A stretch of DNA of 60,331 bases, from NCBI RefSeq assembly GCF_018860855.1, contig NZ_JAHKQE010000003.1, positions 1 to 60,331 on the forward strand. Reading direction: 5' to 3'. Within the stretch, counting starts at the first letter, position 1. Each line of letters begins with the position of its first letter. A model generated the notes under the pieces. The model had not been told where the DNA came from. It searched no databases and saw nothing but the letters and a program-made list of their open reading frames with translations. Source of the DNA: Amphritea atlantica (lineage in GTDB: Bacteria; Pseudomonadota; Gammaproteobacteria; Pseudomonadales; Balneatricaceae). The position numbers were made by a program, and so were the translations under genes. Shown one piece after another: positions 1-9,608 of this stretch.

Positions 1-110
1 TTCATGAATTTACTTATGTGTCGCTTACTTTGATAAAGCTTTTGTGCTTCATCTCAACAAGCGCCCACACGAATTATCTGATCTATCTGTTAAAGAGCGT
101 TGCTTTCAAC
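1..110 (-). promoter_or_regulatory. rRNA operon leader with boxA antitermination site
   Basis: Read on the minus strand, this stretch has GCTCTTTAACA (88-98), which is the rRNA boxA sequence, followed by TCGTGTGGGCGC (61-72), matching the TGTGTGGGC segment that follows boxA in the Escherichia coli 16S leader. The leader then runs off the left edge, so the 16S rRNA gene itself should begin just outside the window. The identification rests on motif order and on the two strong promoters upstream; no rRNA sequence is visible. Confidence 0.8.
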
Positions 111-148
111 GTTCAGCCGTTTGGGCTGTCGTCTCAAGCGAGGTGCGT

Positions 149-176
149 ATTTTACTCAACACCCTGATGAAGTCAA
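149..176 (-). promoter_or_regulatory. Proximal rRNA operon promoter
   Basis: Minus strand: -35 TTGACT (171-176), a 16 bp spacer, -10 TAAAAT (149-154), then a discriminator beginning ACGCACCTCGC. The 16 bp spacer resembles rrn P1 promoters. It fires towards boxA at 88-98. The downstream CTCGCTTGAGAC block is shared with the distal promoter. Confidence 0.8.
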
Positions 177-345
177 CCATTTTATTTAAGAATTTTTAGC
201 AAATTCTCAAATGAAGTCGGCGACTTCCTATTCAACTTTCCGCTGTTAAAAGCTTGCGTTAAACGCCGTGCTTTCAATGGGTTAATCGAACAGCTCTGCC
301 TGTTTCAGCGACCGTTTCCGGTGGCTGTCTCAAGCGAGGAGGCGC

Positions 346-373
346 ATTCTACACCGCACAGCCAGTGAGTCAA
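346..373 (-). promoter_or_regulatory. Distal rRNA operon promoter
   Basis: Minus strand: -35 TTGACT (368-373), a 16 bp spacer, -10 TAGAAT (346-351), then a GC-rich start region GCGCCTCCTCGCTTGAG. It has the same architecture as the promoter at 149-176, about 197 bp closer to the rRNA gene, so the two form a tandem pair. Nothing else was seen in 177-345 or 374-524. Confidence 0.75.
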
Positions 374-524
374 CAGAGGCAGCACGAAAAAGTGTCAATT
401 TAATGAAAAGCAGCTAACTTTTAACAATGAGCCACTAGATCGCCACTTCACAACTTGTTGTGGTTAAGAAATCAAGACCAAGACAATAACCTACCGCCCT
501 TAGAAAGGGTTCCTACAGGAACAC

Positions 525-551
525 AAAAACCGCCGTAAGGCGGTTTTTTTT
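525..551. terminator. Bidirectional terminator downstream of clpB
   Basis: AACCGCC-GTAA-GGCGGTT forms a 7 bp stem with a 4-base loop, flanked by an A-run on the left and a T-run on the right. On the minus strand it ends clpB transcription before the rRNA promoters; on the plus strand it also has a good T tract. Confidence 0.85.
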
Positions 552-595
552 ATAACTTTTCCCGTTTAGCTAGGAAAGCGCCTAGCTATAGCTTC

Positions 596-3172
596 TCACC
601 GAAAAATAAATTTCCCTGCTTCGACGTCGACTCCAATCTCTGATCCCGGTAGATATTTACCCGCAAGCAGCTCCTGCGCCAATGGGTTTTCTATCCATTG
701 CTGGATAGCCCGTTTCAGAGGACGTGCACCATAGATAGGCTCAAAGCCAACATCCACCAGCTTATCCATAGCAGTTGATGTCAAGGTTAAGGTCAACTCT
801 CGCTCAGTCAACCGATCACGTAGACGGTTTAATTGGATCTCAGCGATTCCTCTTACCTGCTCTTTTCGTAGACTATGGAAAACCACTACTTCATCAATCC
901 GGTTAATTACCTCTGGACGGAAATGATTTCCGACGACTTCCATGACGGCACTCTGCATCAGATCATAATCGTCATCATCACTAAAGTTCTGAATCAAATC
1001 AGAGCCTAAGTTTGAAGTCATCACAACAATGGTATTACGGAAATCTACCGTACGCCCTTGGCCATCAGTCAAACGCCCATCTTCCAATACCTGTAACAGT
1101 ATATTGAAAACATCAGGATGCGCTTTTTCTACCTCATCCAACAACAAGACGGAATAGGGTTTACGACGTACAGCCTCCGTTAGATAACCGCCTTCCTCAT
1201 AACCAACATACCCAGGAGGTGCACCAATCAGTCGAGCAACGGAGTGTTTCTCCATAAACTCTGACATATCGATCCGCACCATCGCATCTTCCGTATCGAA
1301 CAAGAAACCAGCCAATGCTTTACAAAGCTCAGTTTTACCAACACCCGTTGGCCCAAGGAACAAGAAAGAACCGTTTGGCCGATTAGGATCTGACAATCCC
1401 GCACGTGACCGACGTACCGCATTGGAAACAGCTCGTACCGCTTCATGCTGACCAATTACTTGTTTATGCAAAGCATCTTCCATGCGCAGCAGTTTTTCAC
1501 GCTCACCTTCCAGCATTTTAGAAACAGGAATCCCTGTCCAGCGAGAAACAACCTCCGCAACCTCTTCTTCACCAACGCGATTTCTTAACAATTGGTATTT
1601 TTGTGGCTGATCCTCAACGTCTGCGGCGGCCTGCAATTGCTTTTCAAGCTCTGGAATTACGCCATATTGCAGTTCAGACATACGGCTTAAATCACCAGAA
1701 CGAGTCGCTTGTTCCAACTCAGTCCGCGCCTGATCTAATTTTTCTTTAATTTGCTGGGAGCCTTGAAGCATGACCTTCTCAGCCTTCCAGACCTCTTCAA
1801 GATCGGAATACTCTTTTTCTATCGATTCAATATTCGCTTGCAACTCTTCCAACCGTTTAATGGCGGCCTGATCTTTCTCTTTTTTGAGCGCTTCGCGTTC
1901 CATTTTTAACTGAATCAAACGACGTTCAAGACGATCCAAACTCTCGGGTTTAGAGTCGATCTCCATACGAATACGACTACCAGCCTCATCGATTAAGTCG
2001 ATCGCTTTATCTGGCAATTGCCGATCCGTGATATAACGCTGTGACAATTTAGCCGCAGCTATAATCGCAGAGTCGGTGATATCCACTCCGTGGTGAATCT
2101 CATAACGCTCTTTCAACCCCCGCAAAATAGCGATGGTATCTTCTTCACTTGGCTCATTCACCAGCACTTTTTGAAAACGACGCTCTAGAGCCGCATCTTT
2201 TTCAACATACTGACGATACTCATCCAAGGTTGTCGCACCTACGCAGTGTAACTCACCACGCGCCAGTGCTGGCTTGAGCATATTACCGGCATCCATTGAG
2301 CCTTCGCCTTTACCGGCGCCAACCATGGTATGCAGCTCATCAATAAAGAGAATGACCTGACCTTCCTGCTTAGATAACTCATTCAGAACAGACTTGAGTC
2401 GCTCTTCAAATTCACCTCTAAACTTAGCCCCAGCAATCAATGCCCCCATATCCAATGAAAGAACTTTTTTATTCTTCAGGCCTTCAGGCACTTCACCGTT
2501 AATAATTCGTTGCGCTAAGCCTTCCACAATCGCTGTTTTACCAACACCCGGCTCACCAATCAAAACGGGGTTGTTTTTAGTCCGACGTTGCAACACCTGA
2601 ATAGTCCGGCGGATTTCATCATCCCGGCCAATAACAGGATCTAATTTACCGGACTCAGCCTGCTCGGTAAGATCAACAGTAAATTTATCTAGTGCTTGCC
2701 GGTTTTCTTCTGCATTTGGATCATTCACGTTATCACCCCCTCGCATCTGCGTAATCGCCTGTTCTAATTGCTGTTTAGTCACTGCGGCAGCTTTAAGTAG
2801 CTTACCCACACCACTTTTATCTTCTAACATCGCCAACAGGAATAACTCACTGGCGATATATTGATCGCCCCGCTGCTGCGCGAGCTTGTCAGTAAGATTA
2901 AACAACTTACCCATCGCAGGCGAAAAGCGAACTTCCCCATCACTATTCGTCACTTGCGGCAGATCACTAAACAGCTTCTGTGCTGATGAGAGAAGTTGAT
3001 TAACATCAGCTCCTGATTTGGCTAACAAAGGCTTTATAGAACCCCCTTGTTGATCCAGCAGCGCCAACAGCAGATGAACCGGTTCTATATAGTTATGATC
3101 TTTGCCCACGGCTAAAGATTGGGCATCCGCTAGGGCTGACTGTAATTTACTCGTAAAACGTTCGGGTTGCAT
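596..3172 (-). CDS. clpB: ATP-dependent disaggregase ClpB
   Basis: Cytosolic Hsp100 hexamer that, with DnaK, pulls polypeptides out of aggregates. The 858 residues are the usual full length. Clp_N repeats occupy about 1-145. NBD1 has Walker A GEPGVGKT at 206-213 and Walker [10 protein letters not shown] long charged coiled-coil middle domain (about 410-530) distinguishes ClpB from ClpA. NBD2 has a second Walker [10 protein letters not shown], and [10 protein letters not shown]. The ATG is preceded by GGAGGGAGCC, a strong ribosome binding site. A sigma-32-like promoter lies about 80 bp upstream (3254-3283) and a terminator follows at 525-551, so it is probably a single-gene heat-shock unit. 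In Pseudomonas clpB is next to pgeF; here feo genes are inserted between them. Confidence 0.98.
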   Translation of the reverse strand: MQPERFTSKLQSALADAQSLAVGKDHNYIEPVHLLLALLDQQGGSIKPLLAKSGADVNQLLSSAQKLFSDLPQVTNSDGEVRFSPAMGKLFNLTDKLAQQRGDQYIASELFLLAMLEDKSGVGKLLKAAAVTKQQLEQAITQMRGGDNVNDPNAEENRQALDKFTVDLTEQAESGKLDPVIGRDDEIRRTIQVLQRRTKNNPVLIGEPGVGKTAIVEGLAQRIINGEVPEGLKNKKVLSLDMGALIAGAKFRGEFEERLKSVLNELSKQEGQVILFIDELHTMVGAGKGEGSMDAGNMLKPALARGELHCVGATTLDEYRQYVEKDAALERRFQKVLVNEPSEEDTIAILRGLKERYEIHHGVDITDSAIIAAAKLSQRYITDRQLPDKAIDLIDEAGSRIRMEIDSKPESLDRLERRLIQLKMEREALKKEKDQAAIKRLEELQANIESIEKEYSDLEEVWKAEKVMLQGSQQIKEKLDQARTELEQATRSGDLSRMSELQYGVIPELEKQLQAAADVEDQPQKYQLLRNRVGEEEVAEVVSRWTGIPVSKMLEGEREKLLRMEDALHKQVIGQHEAVRAVSNAVRRSRAGLSDPNRPNGSFLFLGPTGVGKTELCKALAGFLFDTEDAMVRIDMSEFMEKHSVARLIGAPPGYVGYEEGGYLTEAVRRKPYSVLLLDEVEKAHPDVFNILLQVLEDGRLTDGQGRTVDFRNTIVVMTSNLGSDLIQNFSDDDDYDLMQSAVMEVVGNHFRPEVINRIDEVVVFHSLRKEQVRGIAEIQLNRLRDRLTERELTLTLTSTAMDKLVDVGFEPIYGARPLKRAIQQWIENPLAQELLAGKYLPGSEIGVDVEAGKFIFR

Positions 3173-3253
3173 GGCTCCCTCCTAATGAATTTCACCCTAC
3201 CCATTGTGCGCTTTGATTAAAGCTGATGGCGGGTTGTCTTACTCTTACTTAAG

Positions 3254-3283
3254 TAAATGCGGGTAGATCAAGAGGAATTCAAG
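3254..3283 (-). promoter_or_regulatory. Sigma-32 (heat-shock) promoter of clpB
   Basis: Minus strand: -35 CTTGAA (3278-3283), a 15 bp gap, then CCGCATTTA (3254-3262), which differs by one base from the CCCCATTTA form of the sigma-32 -10 element. Transcription would start about 75 bp before the clpB ATG. Inferred from consensus only. Confidence 0.65.
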
Positions 3284-3320
3284 CCTATATAAGAAAAGAC
3301 TGATATATATTCCTCTATTT

Positions 3321-3476
3321 TTATAGGTCTTTCTTTTTAGAGCGGCTGCAACCGGAGCAATTGCTACAACCGGTGCTGCTACATTTGCGACTAAAGGTGC
3401 GATAAAGGTAACGGCCAAACCATATCCCCAGCAGCACAATCACGGCAATCAGAACGATCCAATCAAACAGTGTCAT
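3321..3476 (-). CDS. FeoB-associated Cys-rich small membrane protein
   Basis: A 51-residue gene, 13 bp after feoB. It has one N-terminal membrane segment (about residues 5-22, FDWIVLIAVIVLLGIW) and then a basic tail with a cysteine cluster, KCSSTGCSNCSGCSR (31-45), and a lysine-rich end. This is the layout of the small Cys-rich membrane proteins often found after feoB. The role is presumably to assist or gate ferrous iron uptake through FeoB; it is not experimentally fixed for this type. The ATG has AGAGGTGA a few bases upstream, overlapping the end of feoB, so translation is probably coupled. It is too short for most ORF cut-offs, and a 64-codon frame on the same strand (3245-3439) is its shadow. 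Confidence 0.85.
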   Translation of the reverse strand: MTLFDWIVLIAVIVLLGIWFGRYLYRTFSRKCSSTGCSNCSGCSRSKKKDL

Positions 3477-3489
3477 AAGTCACCTCTTA

Positions 3490-5442
3490 CTATAGCCATA
3501 ACGTCGCTAAGGTGTACACCAACCAAGCGCCCGTCCAAGCCAAGACCAGCCCCATTAAGATCGACACACCAGCCCAGCGCCAACTCCCCGTTTCTCGGCG
3601 AATAGTCGCGATAGTGGCAAGACAAGGCATATACAGTAACGTAAAGACCATCAGCGCCAACCCCGAAGCTGGTGCCAAGGCAGCACCCAGTGCCGCCTGC
3701 AGCCCTGCCATATCATTCATATCTGTTTGATACACCACCACCAGCGATGCAGCAATGACTTCTTTAGCAATAAATCCAGACAGCAACGCAACTGTTTCCT
3801 GCCAGCCAAAACCCATCGGCGCAAACAGCGGCGCAACGAAACGTCCTAACTGCTCTAACCATGACATCCCTTCCATCGGGAAGCTCTGTAGTAGCCAGAT
3901 CAAAATTGAACCGACCAAAATAACCCCACCAATTTTTCGCAAGAAGTCAGATGCTTTATCCCAGACATGCAGTAGCATCGACCGTCCAGAAGGAAGTCGC
4001 CATGGCGGTAACTCCATAATAAAGGTCTCATCATGATGCGAGGTAATTGTTCTTGCTAATAATGCGGCAATCGTAAAAGCCACCAAAATACCCAACATAT
4101 ATAAGCCAAATAATACGGTACCGGCATGGTCGGCAAAGAAGATCCCCGCCAACAACACATAGACCGGTAACCGAGCAGAACAGCTCATAAATGGATTAAT
4201 TAAGATGGTAATCAAGCGGGCTCGCGGCTCTTCAATCGTTCGGGCCGACATAATAGCTGGCACATTACACCCAAATCCCATTACCAGCGGCACAAACGCC
4301 TTGCCATGCAGGCCGACCTTACTCATCAAATTGTCGGTTAGAAATGCGGCACGGGCCATATATCCGCTCTGCTCTAACAAGGCGATGAAGAAAAACAGCA
4401 GCACCACGTTGGGCAAAAACACCAGAACCCCGCCAACCCCTGCAATTAACCCCTCGACTATTAAGTTTTTTAACAGAGAAGGCGGCATAAACGCGCCAAC
4501 TTGCTGCCCTATCCAACTCACTCCCGCATCAATCCAATCAGCCGGATAACTACCCAAGGTAAAGGTCGCTTCGAACATTACCCAGAGCAAAAAAACAAAG
4601 ATCGGCATGCCCAACCAGCGATTCAACGTCAACCGGTCGAGCCAGTGGTCCGCTGGGGACTGATCCTTATGCTCACTACTGCTTTTATGTAACAAACCAT
4701 GAATATAGCCATAACGCCCCTCGGCGATCATTTCAGCCAACGATTCATCATGACGGCTACTGAGTAAATCAAGTGCTTGCTGCCCTACCTTCCGCTGCTC
4801 ATCATTAACCAGCTCGACGCTTTCTCCGCCGGACTCTAACCATCGAATCGCCTGCCAACGGCTCAGTCCTACCGCTTCTAGTGAGCAGATAGCCTCTTCA
4901 ACATGCGGCTCATAGGTAATCGCCAAAGGCTCACTCGGCTGATCAATATTATCCAGCAATAGATCCATTAACTCGGGGATATGACCATTGCTACGACCAT
5001 CACTCGCCATCACCGGCTTAGCCAAGCCAAGACCTAGTTCTATCAGATCAACACTACCGCCCTGCTTCTCAAGCTCATCCAGCATATTGAGGGCAATCAC
5101 TACCGGCAGCCCCTGTTCTAATACTTGGGTCGTTAAGGCGAGGTTTCGAGCTAGGTTATTAGCATCAACCACATTCAGAATCAGGTCTGGTGGCGTATTA
5201 ATTAGATAGTCACGGGCGACCATCTCCTCTACCCGGCTATTTGCGAGTGAGTAGATGCCCGGCAGATCGATAAAATGAAAATCAATACCACGCCACTCTT
5301 TATGACCTTCACGGCTGGTAACAGTCACTCCAGCCATATTACCGGTTCGTTGCCGAGCGCCGGTCAATTGATTAAAGAGTGAAGTTTTGCCGCAATTAGG
5401 ATTACCGATCAGAGCGATGGTGTAGGATTGATTGTCAGACAT
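3490..5442 (-). CDS. feoB: Ferrous iron transporter FeoB
   Basis: Inner-membrane Fe(II) permease with a cytosolic GTPase. The G domain shows G1 GNPNCGKTS (13-21), G2 around GVTVT (38-42), G3 DLPG (59-62) and G4 NMLD. A helical linker of about 100 residues follows, then about eight to ten membrane segments with the Gate motifs (PLVMGFGCNVPAIMSARTIE). At 650 residues it is shorter than the roughly 750-770 of the E. coli type, mostly in the linker and C-terminus. The start overlaps the feoA stop. The three-gene order feoA-feoB-Cys-rich protein and the Fur box ahead of feoA imply iron-repressed expression. Confidence 0.97.
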   Translation of the reverse strand: MSDNQSYTIALIGNPNCGKTSLFNQLTGARQRTGNMAGVTVTSREGHKEWRGIDFHFIDLPGIYSLANSRVEEMVARDYLINTPPDLILNVVDANNLARNLALTTQVLEQGLPVVIALNMLDELEKQGGSVDLIELGLGLAKPVMASDGRSNGHIPELMDLLLDNIDQPSEPLAITYEPHVEEAICSLEAVGLSRWQAIRWLESGGESVELVNDEQRKVGQQALDLLSSRHDESLAEMIAEGRYGYIHGLLHKSSSEHKDQSPADHWLDRLTLNRWLGMPIFVFLLWVMFEATFTLGSYPADWIDAGVSWIGQQVGAFMPPSLLKNLIVEGLIAGVGGVLVFLPNVVLLFFFIALLEQSGYMARAAFLTDNLMSKVGLHGKAFVPLVMGFGCNVPAIMSARTIEEPRARLITILINPFMSCSARLPVYVLLAGIFFADHAGTVLFGLYMLGILVAFTIAALLARTITSHHDETFIMELPPWRLPSGRSMLLHVWDKASDFLRKIGGVILVGSILIWLLQSFPMEGMSWLEQLGRFVAPLFAPMGFGWQETVALLSGFIAKEVIAASLVVVYQTDMNDMAGLQAALGAALAPASGLALMVFTLLYMPCLATIATIRRETGSWRWAGVSILMGLVLAWTGAWLVYTLATLWL

Positions 5443-5669
5443 CAGAGCTGTAACTCCACCTCGATATGGCTTGCTTCTTTACTACGCAAGCATATCTGTT
5501 GTTTACCGATGGCATAGACTCGGGGATTACCCAGTAAAGAAGTGGCGGCAACAGAGACTTTTAAACCTTTTAGAACGCCCAATGCAACGAGCCGCTGACG
5601 TAAAGCTTCGGGCCCTGCAATCGTTTTAATTCGGGCTTGTTGGCGGGATTTTAGTTCGATAAGCGTCAT
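5442..5669 (-). CDS. feoA: Ferrous iron transport protein FeoA
   Basis: 75-residue cytosolic SH3-like protein that works with FeoB. It shows the usual FeoA core: a first strand, a helix with RQRLVALGVLKG, then VSVAATSLLGNPRVYAIG and a C-terminal strand ending EVELQL. It is the first gene of the feo operon, and its stop codon overlaps the feoB start. A Fur box lies 16-34 bp upstream of its ATG. Confidence 0.93.
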   Translation of the reverse strand: MTLIELKSRQQARIKTIAGPEALRQRLVALGVLKGLKVSVAATSLLGNPRVYAIGKQQICLRSKEASHIEVELQL

Positions 5670-5684
5670 CGAAACACCTCAAAG

Positions 5685-5703
5685 GTTAATGAGAACCATT
5701 ATC
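5685..5703 (-). promoter_or_regulatory. Fur box of the feo operon
   Basis: The minus strand reads GATAATGGTTCTCATTAAC. This matches 15 of 19 positions of the classical Fur box GATAATGATAATCATTATC, just upstream of feoA. Iron-loaded Fur should repress feoAB here. Confidence 0.8.
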
Positions 5704-5756
5704 AACCTCTACTCAAGATGGATCAAGTGCTTACGCCAGATTTCCATTGATTCAGA

Positions 5757-6482
5757 TCAGGCGATCCAGATCACGCTGGCCATACGTCCTGTTACACCGT
5801 CGCGGCGATAGGAGTAGAACAACTCGGATTGACTAAAGGTACAGTAATCCCCACCCGTAATACGCTGTACGCCCGCCGCATACAGTCGCAACCGAGCGAG
5901 TTGATAGATATCGGCCATCCACTTATGAGGAGTGGAGGTCGCAGTAAATGCATCACTAGATGCAGCGATAACATGACAAAACTGCTCTCGAACTTCATCA
6001 CCAACCTCGAAAGCAAGCGGTCCGATAGCGGGACCTAACCAAACTTGCACCTCTGAGGGATTGGCGAATACAGATAAGGTCTGTTCCAGCACCCCATCAA
6101 CAAGTCCGCGCCAACCTGCGTGAGCCACTGCTACTCGACTGCCATCTTTATCACTAAAGAAAACCGGCAAACAATCTGCGGTCATCACAATACAGGGCTG
6201 ACCAACATCATCCGTCCAACAGGCATCGGCTTCTACAACACCTTGCTCAGCCGCTTTAACCAATACGGTACCGTGTACTTGCGATAACCACTGCAGTGAT
6301 TTCACCCATTGATGCTGTTCACATAGCAATGCGCGATTAGCCGCTACGTGAGCCGCTGCATCTTCGACATGATCACCCAAGTTAAATGAGCCATAAATCC
6401 CTTCACTGCAGCCACCCAAGCGGGTGGTGGTAAACGCCTTGATATGATCCGGCGCCGACCAATCAGCAGTAATTAATCTCAC
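5757..6482 (-). CDS. pgeF: Peptidoglycan editing factor PgeF (YfiH family)
   Basis: 241-residue member of the YfiH/laccase-domain family. The E. coli member removes peptides carrying L-Ser wrongly built into muropeptides; older names are polyphenol oxidase or laccase. The conserved metal/catalytic triad is visible as H70 (SQVHGT), C104 (TADCLPV) and H121 (AHAGWRG). The start is GTG, overlapping the rluD stop (GTGA), which implies translational coupling. The rluD-pgeF pairing is widespread in gammaproteobacteria. Confidence 0.93.
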   Translation of the reverse strand: MRLITADWSAPDHIKAFTTTRLGGCSEGIYGSFNLGDHVEDAAAHVAANRALLCEQHQWVKSLQWLSQVHGTVLVKAAEQGVVEADACWTDDVGQPCIVMTADCLPVFFSDKDGSRVAVAHAGWRGLVDGVLEQTLSVFANPSEVQVWLGPAIGPLAFEVGDEVREQFCHVIAASSDAFTATSTPHKWMADIYQLARLRLYAAGVQRITGGDYCTFSQSELFYSYRRDGVTGRMASVIWIA

Positions 6483-7447
6483 AGGTCGGTCTCATGATTT
6501 GCAGCGTCTTTCTTGAGGCGGCTTAATAACCGCTGCATATCCTCTGGCAGGTCAACCTCCCACGACATCAACTCACCGGTTGCCGGATGAAACAGCTCTA
6601 AACGTTTTGCATGCAACGCTTGGCGCTGAAACTCCTTCAACTTACTAAGAAGCTGTGGCGTGACGCCCTTTGGCAAGCGGAAGCGGCCGCCATAGAGCTG
6701 ATCGCCAACCAATGGATAGTTAATATGGGACATGTGTACCCGAATCTGATGCGTCCGACCCGTTTCAAGTTTTAAACGAATATGGGTATGGGCGCGAAAC
6801 TTCGTTAATACACGATAGTGAGTAACCGCTTCTTTGCCTAAGCCCACCACCGCCATCTTTTGTCGATTACGCGAATGCCGGCCCAATGCTTCATCAACCG
6901 TGCCACCACCGGTCATCACCCCGGCCACAACCGCTTCATATTCACGCCCCATCGAACGATCCTGCAGCTGGGAAACCAACTCTGTCTGCGCTTGAATTGT
7001 CTTGGCCACTACCATCAAACCCGTGGTATCCATATCCAAACGGTGCACAATACCGGCCCGTGGCACCTGCGCGATATCTGGGCAGTAATGTAACAAACCA
7101 TTGAGCAGCGTATCTTCCCAATGGCCGGCCGCCGGATGAACAACCAAGTTAGCGGGTTTATTGATGATCATAATATCATCGTCTTCATAAACGATATCCA
7201 GCGGCATCTCGACCGCTTTATACTGATCAATCACATCCAGCTCGGCTGAGACCTCTAGCTGCTCACCACCCATCAGTTTATCTCTGGGTCGTTTTACCTT
7301 GCCGTCGACGGTTAAAAACCCATCCTTAATCCAGCCCTGTAGCCGTGAACGGGAGTACTCGGGGAAAAGTTCGGCGACAGCCTGATCTAACCGCTTGCCA
7401 ATCAGATCATCAGATACTGTTGCGCTAAGTTGAACCTTCTCAGTCAT
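6479..7447 (-). CDS. rluD: 23S rRNA pseudouridine synthase RluD
   Basis: Makes pseudouridines 1911/1915/1917 in helix 69 of 23S rRNA. An S4 RNA-binding domain occupies about 16-75. The RsuA/RluA catalytic domain has motif HRLDMDTTG, with D138 as the nucleophile, and GRTHQIRVHM. 322 residues is close to the E. coli protein's length. It is transcribed divergently from bamD, as in Pseudomonas and E. coli, and ends overlapping pgeF. Confidence 0.96.
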   Translation of the reverse strand: MTEKVQLSATVSDDLIGKRLDQAVAELFPEYSRSRLQGWIKDGFLTVDGKVKRPRDKLMGGEQLEVSAELDVIDQYKAVEMPLDIVYEDDDIMIINKPANLVVHPAAGHWEDTLLNGLLHYCPDIAQVPRAGIVHRLDMDTTGLMVVAKTIQAQTELVSQLQDRSMGREYEAVVAGVMTGGGTVDEALGRHSRNRQKMAVVGLGKEAVTHYRVLTKFRAHTHIRLKLETGRTHQIRVHMSHINYPLVGDQLYGGRFRLPKGVTPQLLSKLKEFQRQALHAKRLELFHPATGELMSWEVDLPEDMQRLLSRLKKDAANHETDL

Positions 7448-7627
7448 GTTTTATCTAACTCTCGGAAAAATTAAGAAAATATGGGCTTTATTGCAAGGAA
7501 AACGCGGAGACGCTTTGGCTTGCCATTCGGTTATGGTTAAATAGGCCGAATTAATTTTGCACAGTATACCCGAAACGAGCAGTAGCCGCTGTTAACTAAC
7601 GGGAAACTCTCACTTATAGCAGGATAA

Positions 7628-8563
7628 ATGTTTATGCGCCTGGCAAAGTTGCTCGCGATTGTTTCGATCACCCTGATAGCATCAGGCTGTTCATGGTTTG
7701 GTGGTGACGAAAAAGAGGCCCCAGATGTACCAGAACAACAACTCTATCAAGAAGCTCTTGATATGCTTGAGAGCGAAAACTATGTGGCCGCAGTTGAAAA
7801 ACTGCAACTACTGGAAGCTCGTTACCCCTTTGGTCGTTTCTCCGACCAGGCACAACTAGAGCTGATCTACGCCTATCACAAAAATTATGAGTCGGATGCC
7901 GCAAGATCAACAGCGGATCGTTTTATCCGTCTGAACCCGAATCATGAAAATCTAGACTACGCCCTCTACCTCAAAGGCCTCACTGCGTTCGAGAAAGACC
8001 GTACTTTCTTCGAAAAGTATCTACCGATCGATGAAACGCAACGAGACCCAGGCAGTGCACTGGACTCATTCCAAAGCTTCCAGCAGTTAGTGTCTCGCTT
8101 CCCTAACAGCCAGTACGCACCCGACGCGCAAAAACGGATGACCTATCTCAAAAACCGTTTGGCCACTCACGAGATGCATGTCGCTCGCTACTACGTAAAA
8201 CGTGAAGCTTGGGTTGCTGCGGCAAACCGTGGTCGATACGTGGTTGAGCACTATCAGCAAACACCTGCCGTGCCTGACGCACTGTCTGTGATGGTACTCG
8301 CGTACAATGAACTAGGCATGACCGACTTAGCGGCGGACTCACAGGCGGTTCTAGATGCTAACTTCCCCGGTTATCAGTCCAATATACAGCTGGCGAAAAA
8401 AGAATCCCTACTGAGCACTGCAACCTTTGGTCTACTCGGAAGCGACGAAACCCCTCGCACAGTACAGCAGCCTCAAAGCAAGCCAACCGATCAGCAGGAA
8501 CGTTCTTGGTTTAGCCGTCTAACTTTCGGTGCATTCGATAACGACGACGAAGCCGATAAATAA
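7628..8563 (+). CDS. bamD: Outer membrane assembly lipoprotein BamD
   Basis: Essential BAM-complex lipoprotein anchored to the inner leaflet of the outer membrane. A lipoprotein signal with lipobox IASGC puts the acylated Cys at residue 21. TPR-like repeats follow from about 35 to 250 ([21 protein letters not shown], then [11 protein letters not shown] and [11 protein letters not shown]). At 311 residues it is about 60 longer than the E. coli protein, the excess being a polar, acidic C-terminal tail. ATGs at 7628 and 7634 are both possible; GGATAA precedes the first. Confidence 0.95.
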   Translation: MFMRLAKLLAIVSITLIASGCSWFGGDEKEAPDVPEQQLYQEALDMLESENYVAAVEKLQLLEARYPFGRFSDQAQLELIYAYHKNYESDAARSTADRFIRLNPNHENLDYALYLKGLTAFEKDRTFFEKYLPIDETQRDPGSALDSFQSFQQLVSRFPNSQYAPDAQKRMTYLKNRLATHEMHVARYYVKREAWVAAANRGRYVVEHYQQTPAVPDALSVMVLAYNELGMTDLAADSQAVLDANFPGYQSNIQLAKKESLLSTATFGLLGSDETPRTVQQPQSKPTDQQERSWFSRLTFGAFDNDDEADK

Positions 8564-8580
8564 TCGCACTTTTTCTGTTC

Positions 8581-8604
8581 AAGGCGCCAATCGGCGCCTT
8601 TTTT
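8581..8604 (+). terminator. Terminator of bamD
   Basis: AAGGCGCC-AATC-GGCGCCTT is an 8 bp perfect stem running into a T-run, 18 bp after the bamD stop. Confidence 0.9.
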
Positions 8605-8725
8605 ATGGCCTATTTATGCCCACTCATAGTGCAAATAATCAGCGGCACATAAAAGCACTTCACAGCCTCCCAGATTTTCACATAGAATAACGAGTAGACC
8701 CACATAAAGACCATGAGAGTTGATA

Positions 8726-9559
8726 ATGGACAGAGCTTCAATTGTTGCCGCAATGCAGGTTAAGCCACAAATCGATACCGTAGTAGAGATCGATCGACGA
8801 ATAGATTTTATTAAACGCACCCTGCTGGCCAGCGGTTGCAAGCACCTCGTGCTAGGCATTAGCGGCGGCGTCGATTCCACCACCTGCGGCCGTCTCGCTC
8901 AACTGTCGATTAAGCAACTGAATCAGGAAAGTAACAGCAACGATTATCGATTCATCGCGGTGCGATTACCCTACAACACACAGCAGGATGAAGAGGATGC
9001 CCAAGCAGCAGTGGCCTTTATCTCACCCTCTGCTAGCCTAACTGCCAATGTTCAACCCGGCGCTGACGGCGTTCACTCAGCCACATTAGCCGCACTCAGT
9101 GAGGCGGGTATTGAGGCGGGGAGTCCTGCCCACATCGACTTTTCCAAGGGGAATGTAAAAGCCCGTATCCGTATGGCTATTCAGTATGAAATAGCCGGTC
9201 TGTTGGGAGGCCTCGTGCTGGGTACCGATCATTCTGCCGAAAACATTACCGGCTTTTACACAAAACATGGCGATGGTGCTTGTGACTTAGCGCCTCTATT
9301 TGGCCTCAGCAAACGCCAAGTGCGCGCCTTGGCTGAAGCGCTTGGGGCGCCAGCGCAACTGATTCATAAAACGCCGACCGCCGATCTCGAGTGCGATACA
9401 CCGCAAAAAGCTGACGAAGCCGCATTGGGCCTAAGTTATGACCAGATAGACGACTTTCTAGAAGGCAAACCGGTGAGCCCAGAAGTGGAAGAAAAACTAA
9501 TCGGTATTTACTGTCGCACGGAACATAAACGACAACCGGTACCAACCATTTACGATTAA
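8726..9559 (+). CDS. nadE: NH3-dependent NAD+ synthetase NadE
   Basis: Last step of NAD synthesis: nicotinate adenine dinucleotide + ATP + NH3 gives NAD+. The PP-loop SGGVDS lies at 46-51. Later motifs are [23 protein letters not shown] and the C-terminal P2 region with KTPTADLE. There is no nitrilase domain, so it is the E. coli-like ammonia-dependent form (277 residues against 275). The ATG at 8726 is preferred over an in-frame TTG at 8720; GAGAG lies about 8 bp upstream. In Pseudomonas pilS/pilR sit at this place between bamD and thiO. Confidence 0.95.
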   Translation: MDRASIVAAMQVKPQIDTVVEIDRRIDFIKRTLLASGCKHLVLGISGGVDSTTCGRLAQLSIKQLNQESNSNDYRFIAVRLPYNTQQDEEDAQAAVAFISPSASLTANVQPGADGVHSATLAALSEAGIEAGSPAHIDFSKGNVKARIRMAIQYEIAGLLGGLVLGTDHSAENITGFYTKHGDGACDLAPLFGLSKRQVRALAEALGAPAQLIHKTPTADLECDTPQKADEAALGLSYDQIDDFLEGKPVSPEVEEKLIGIYCRTEHKRQPVPTIYD

Positions 9560-9561
9560 AA

Positions 9562-9584
9562 AAAGGCCTCTCGCGAGGCCTTTC
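9562..9584. terminator. Terminator between nadE and thiO
   Basis: AAAGGCCTC-TCGC-GAGGCCTTT is a perfect 9 bp stem flanked by A and T runs. It can serve both nadE (plus) and thiO (minus), which converge here. Confidence 0.88.
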
Positions 9585-9608
9585 TTATATCACCGCTTTA
9601 CCGCAAAA

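Noticed and set aside
3245-3439. 64-codon minus-strand frame with Ala/Val-rich product
   Set aside because: It is the shifted frame of the Cys-rich small gene at 3321-3476, which has the better start and family features.
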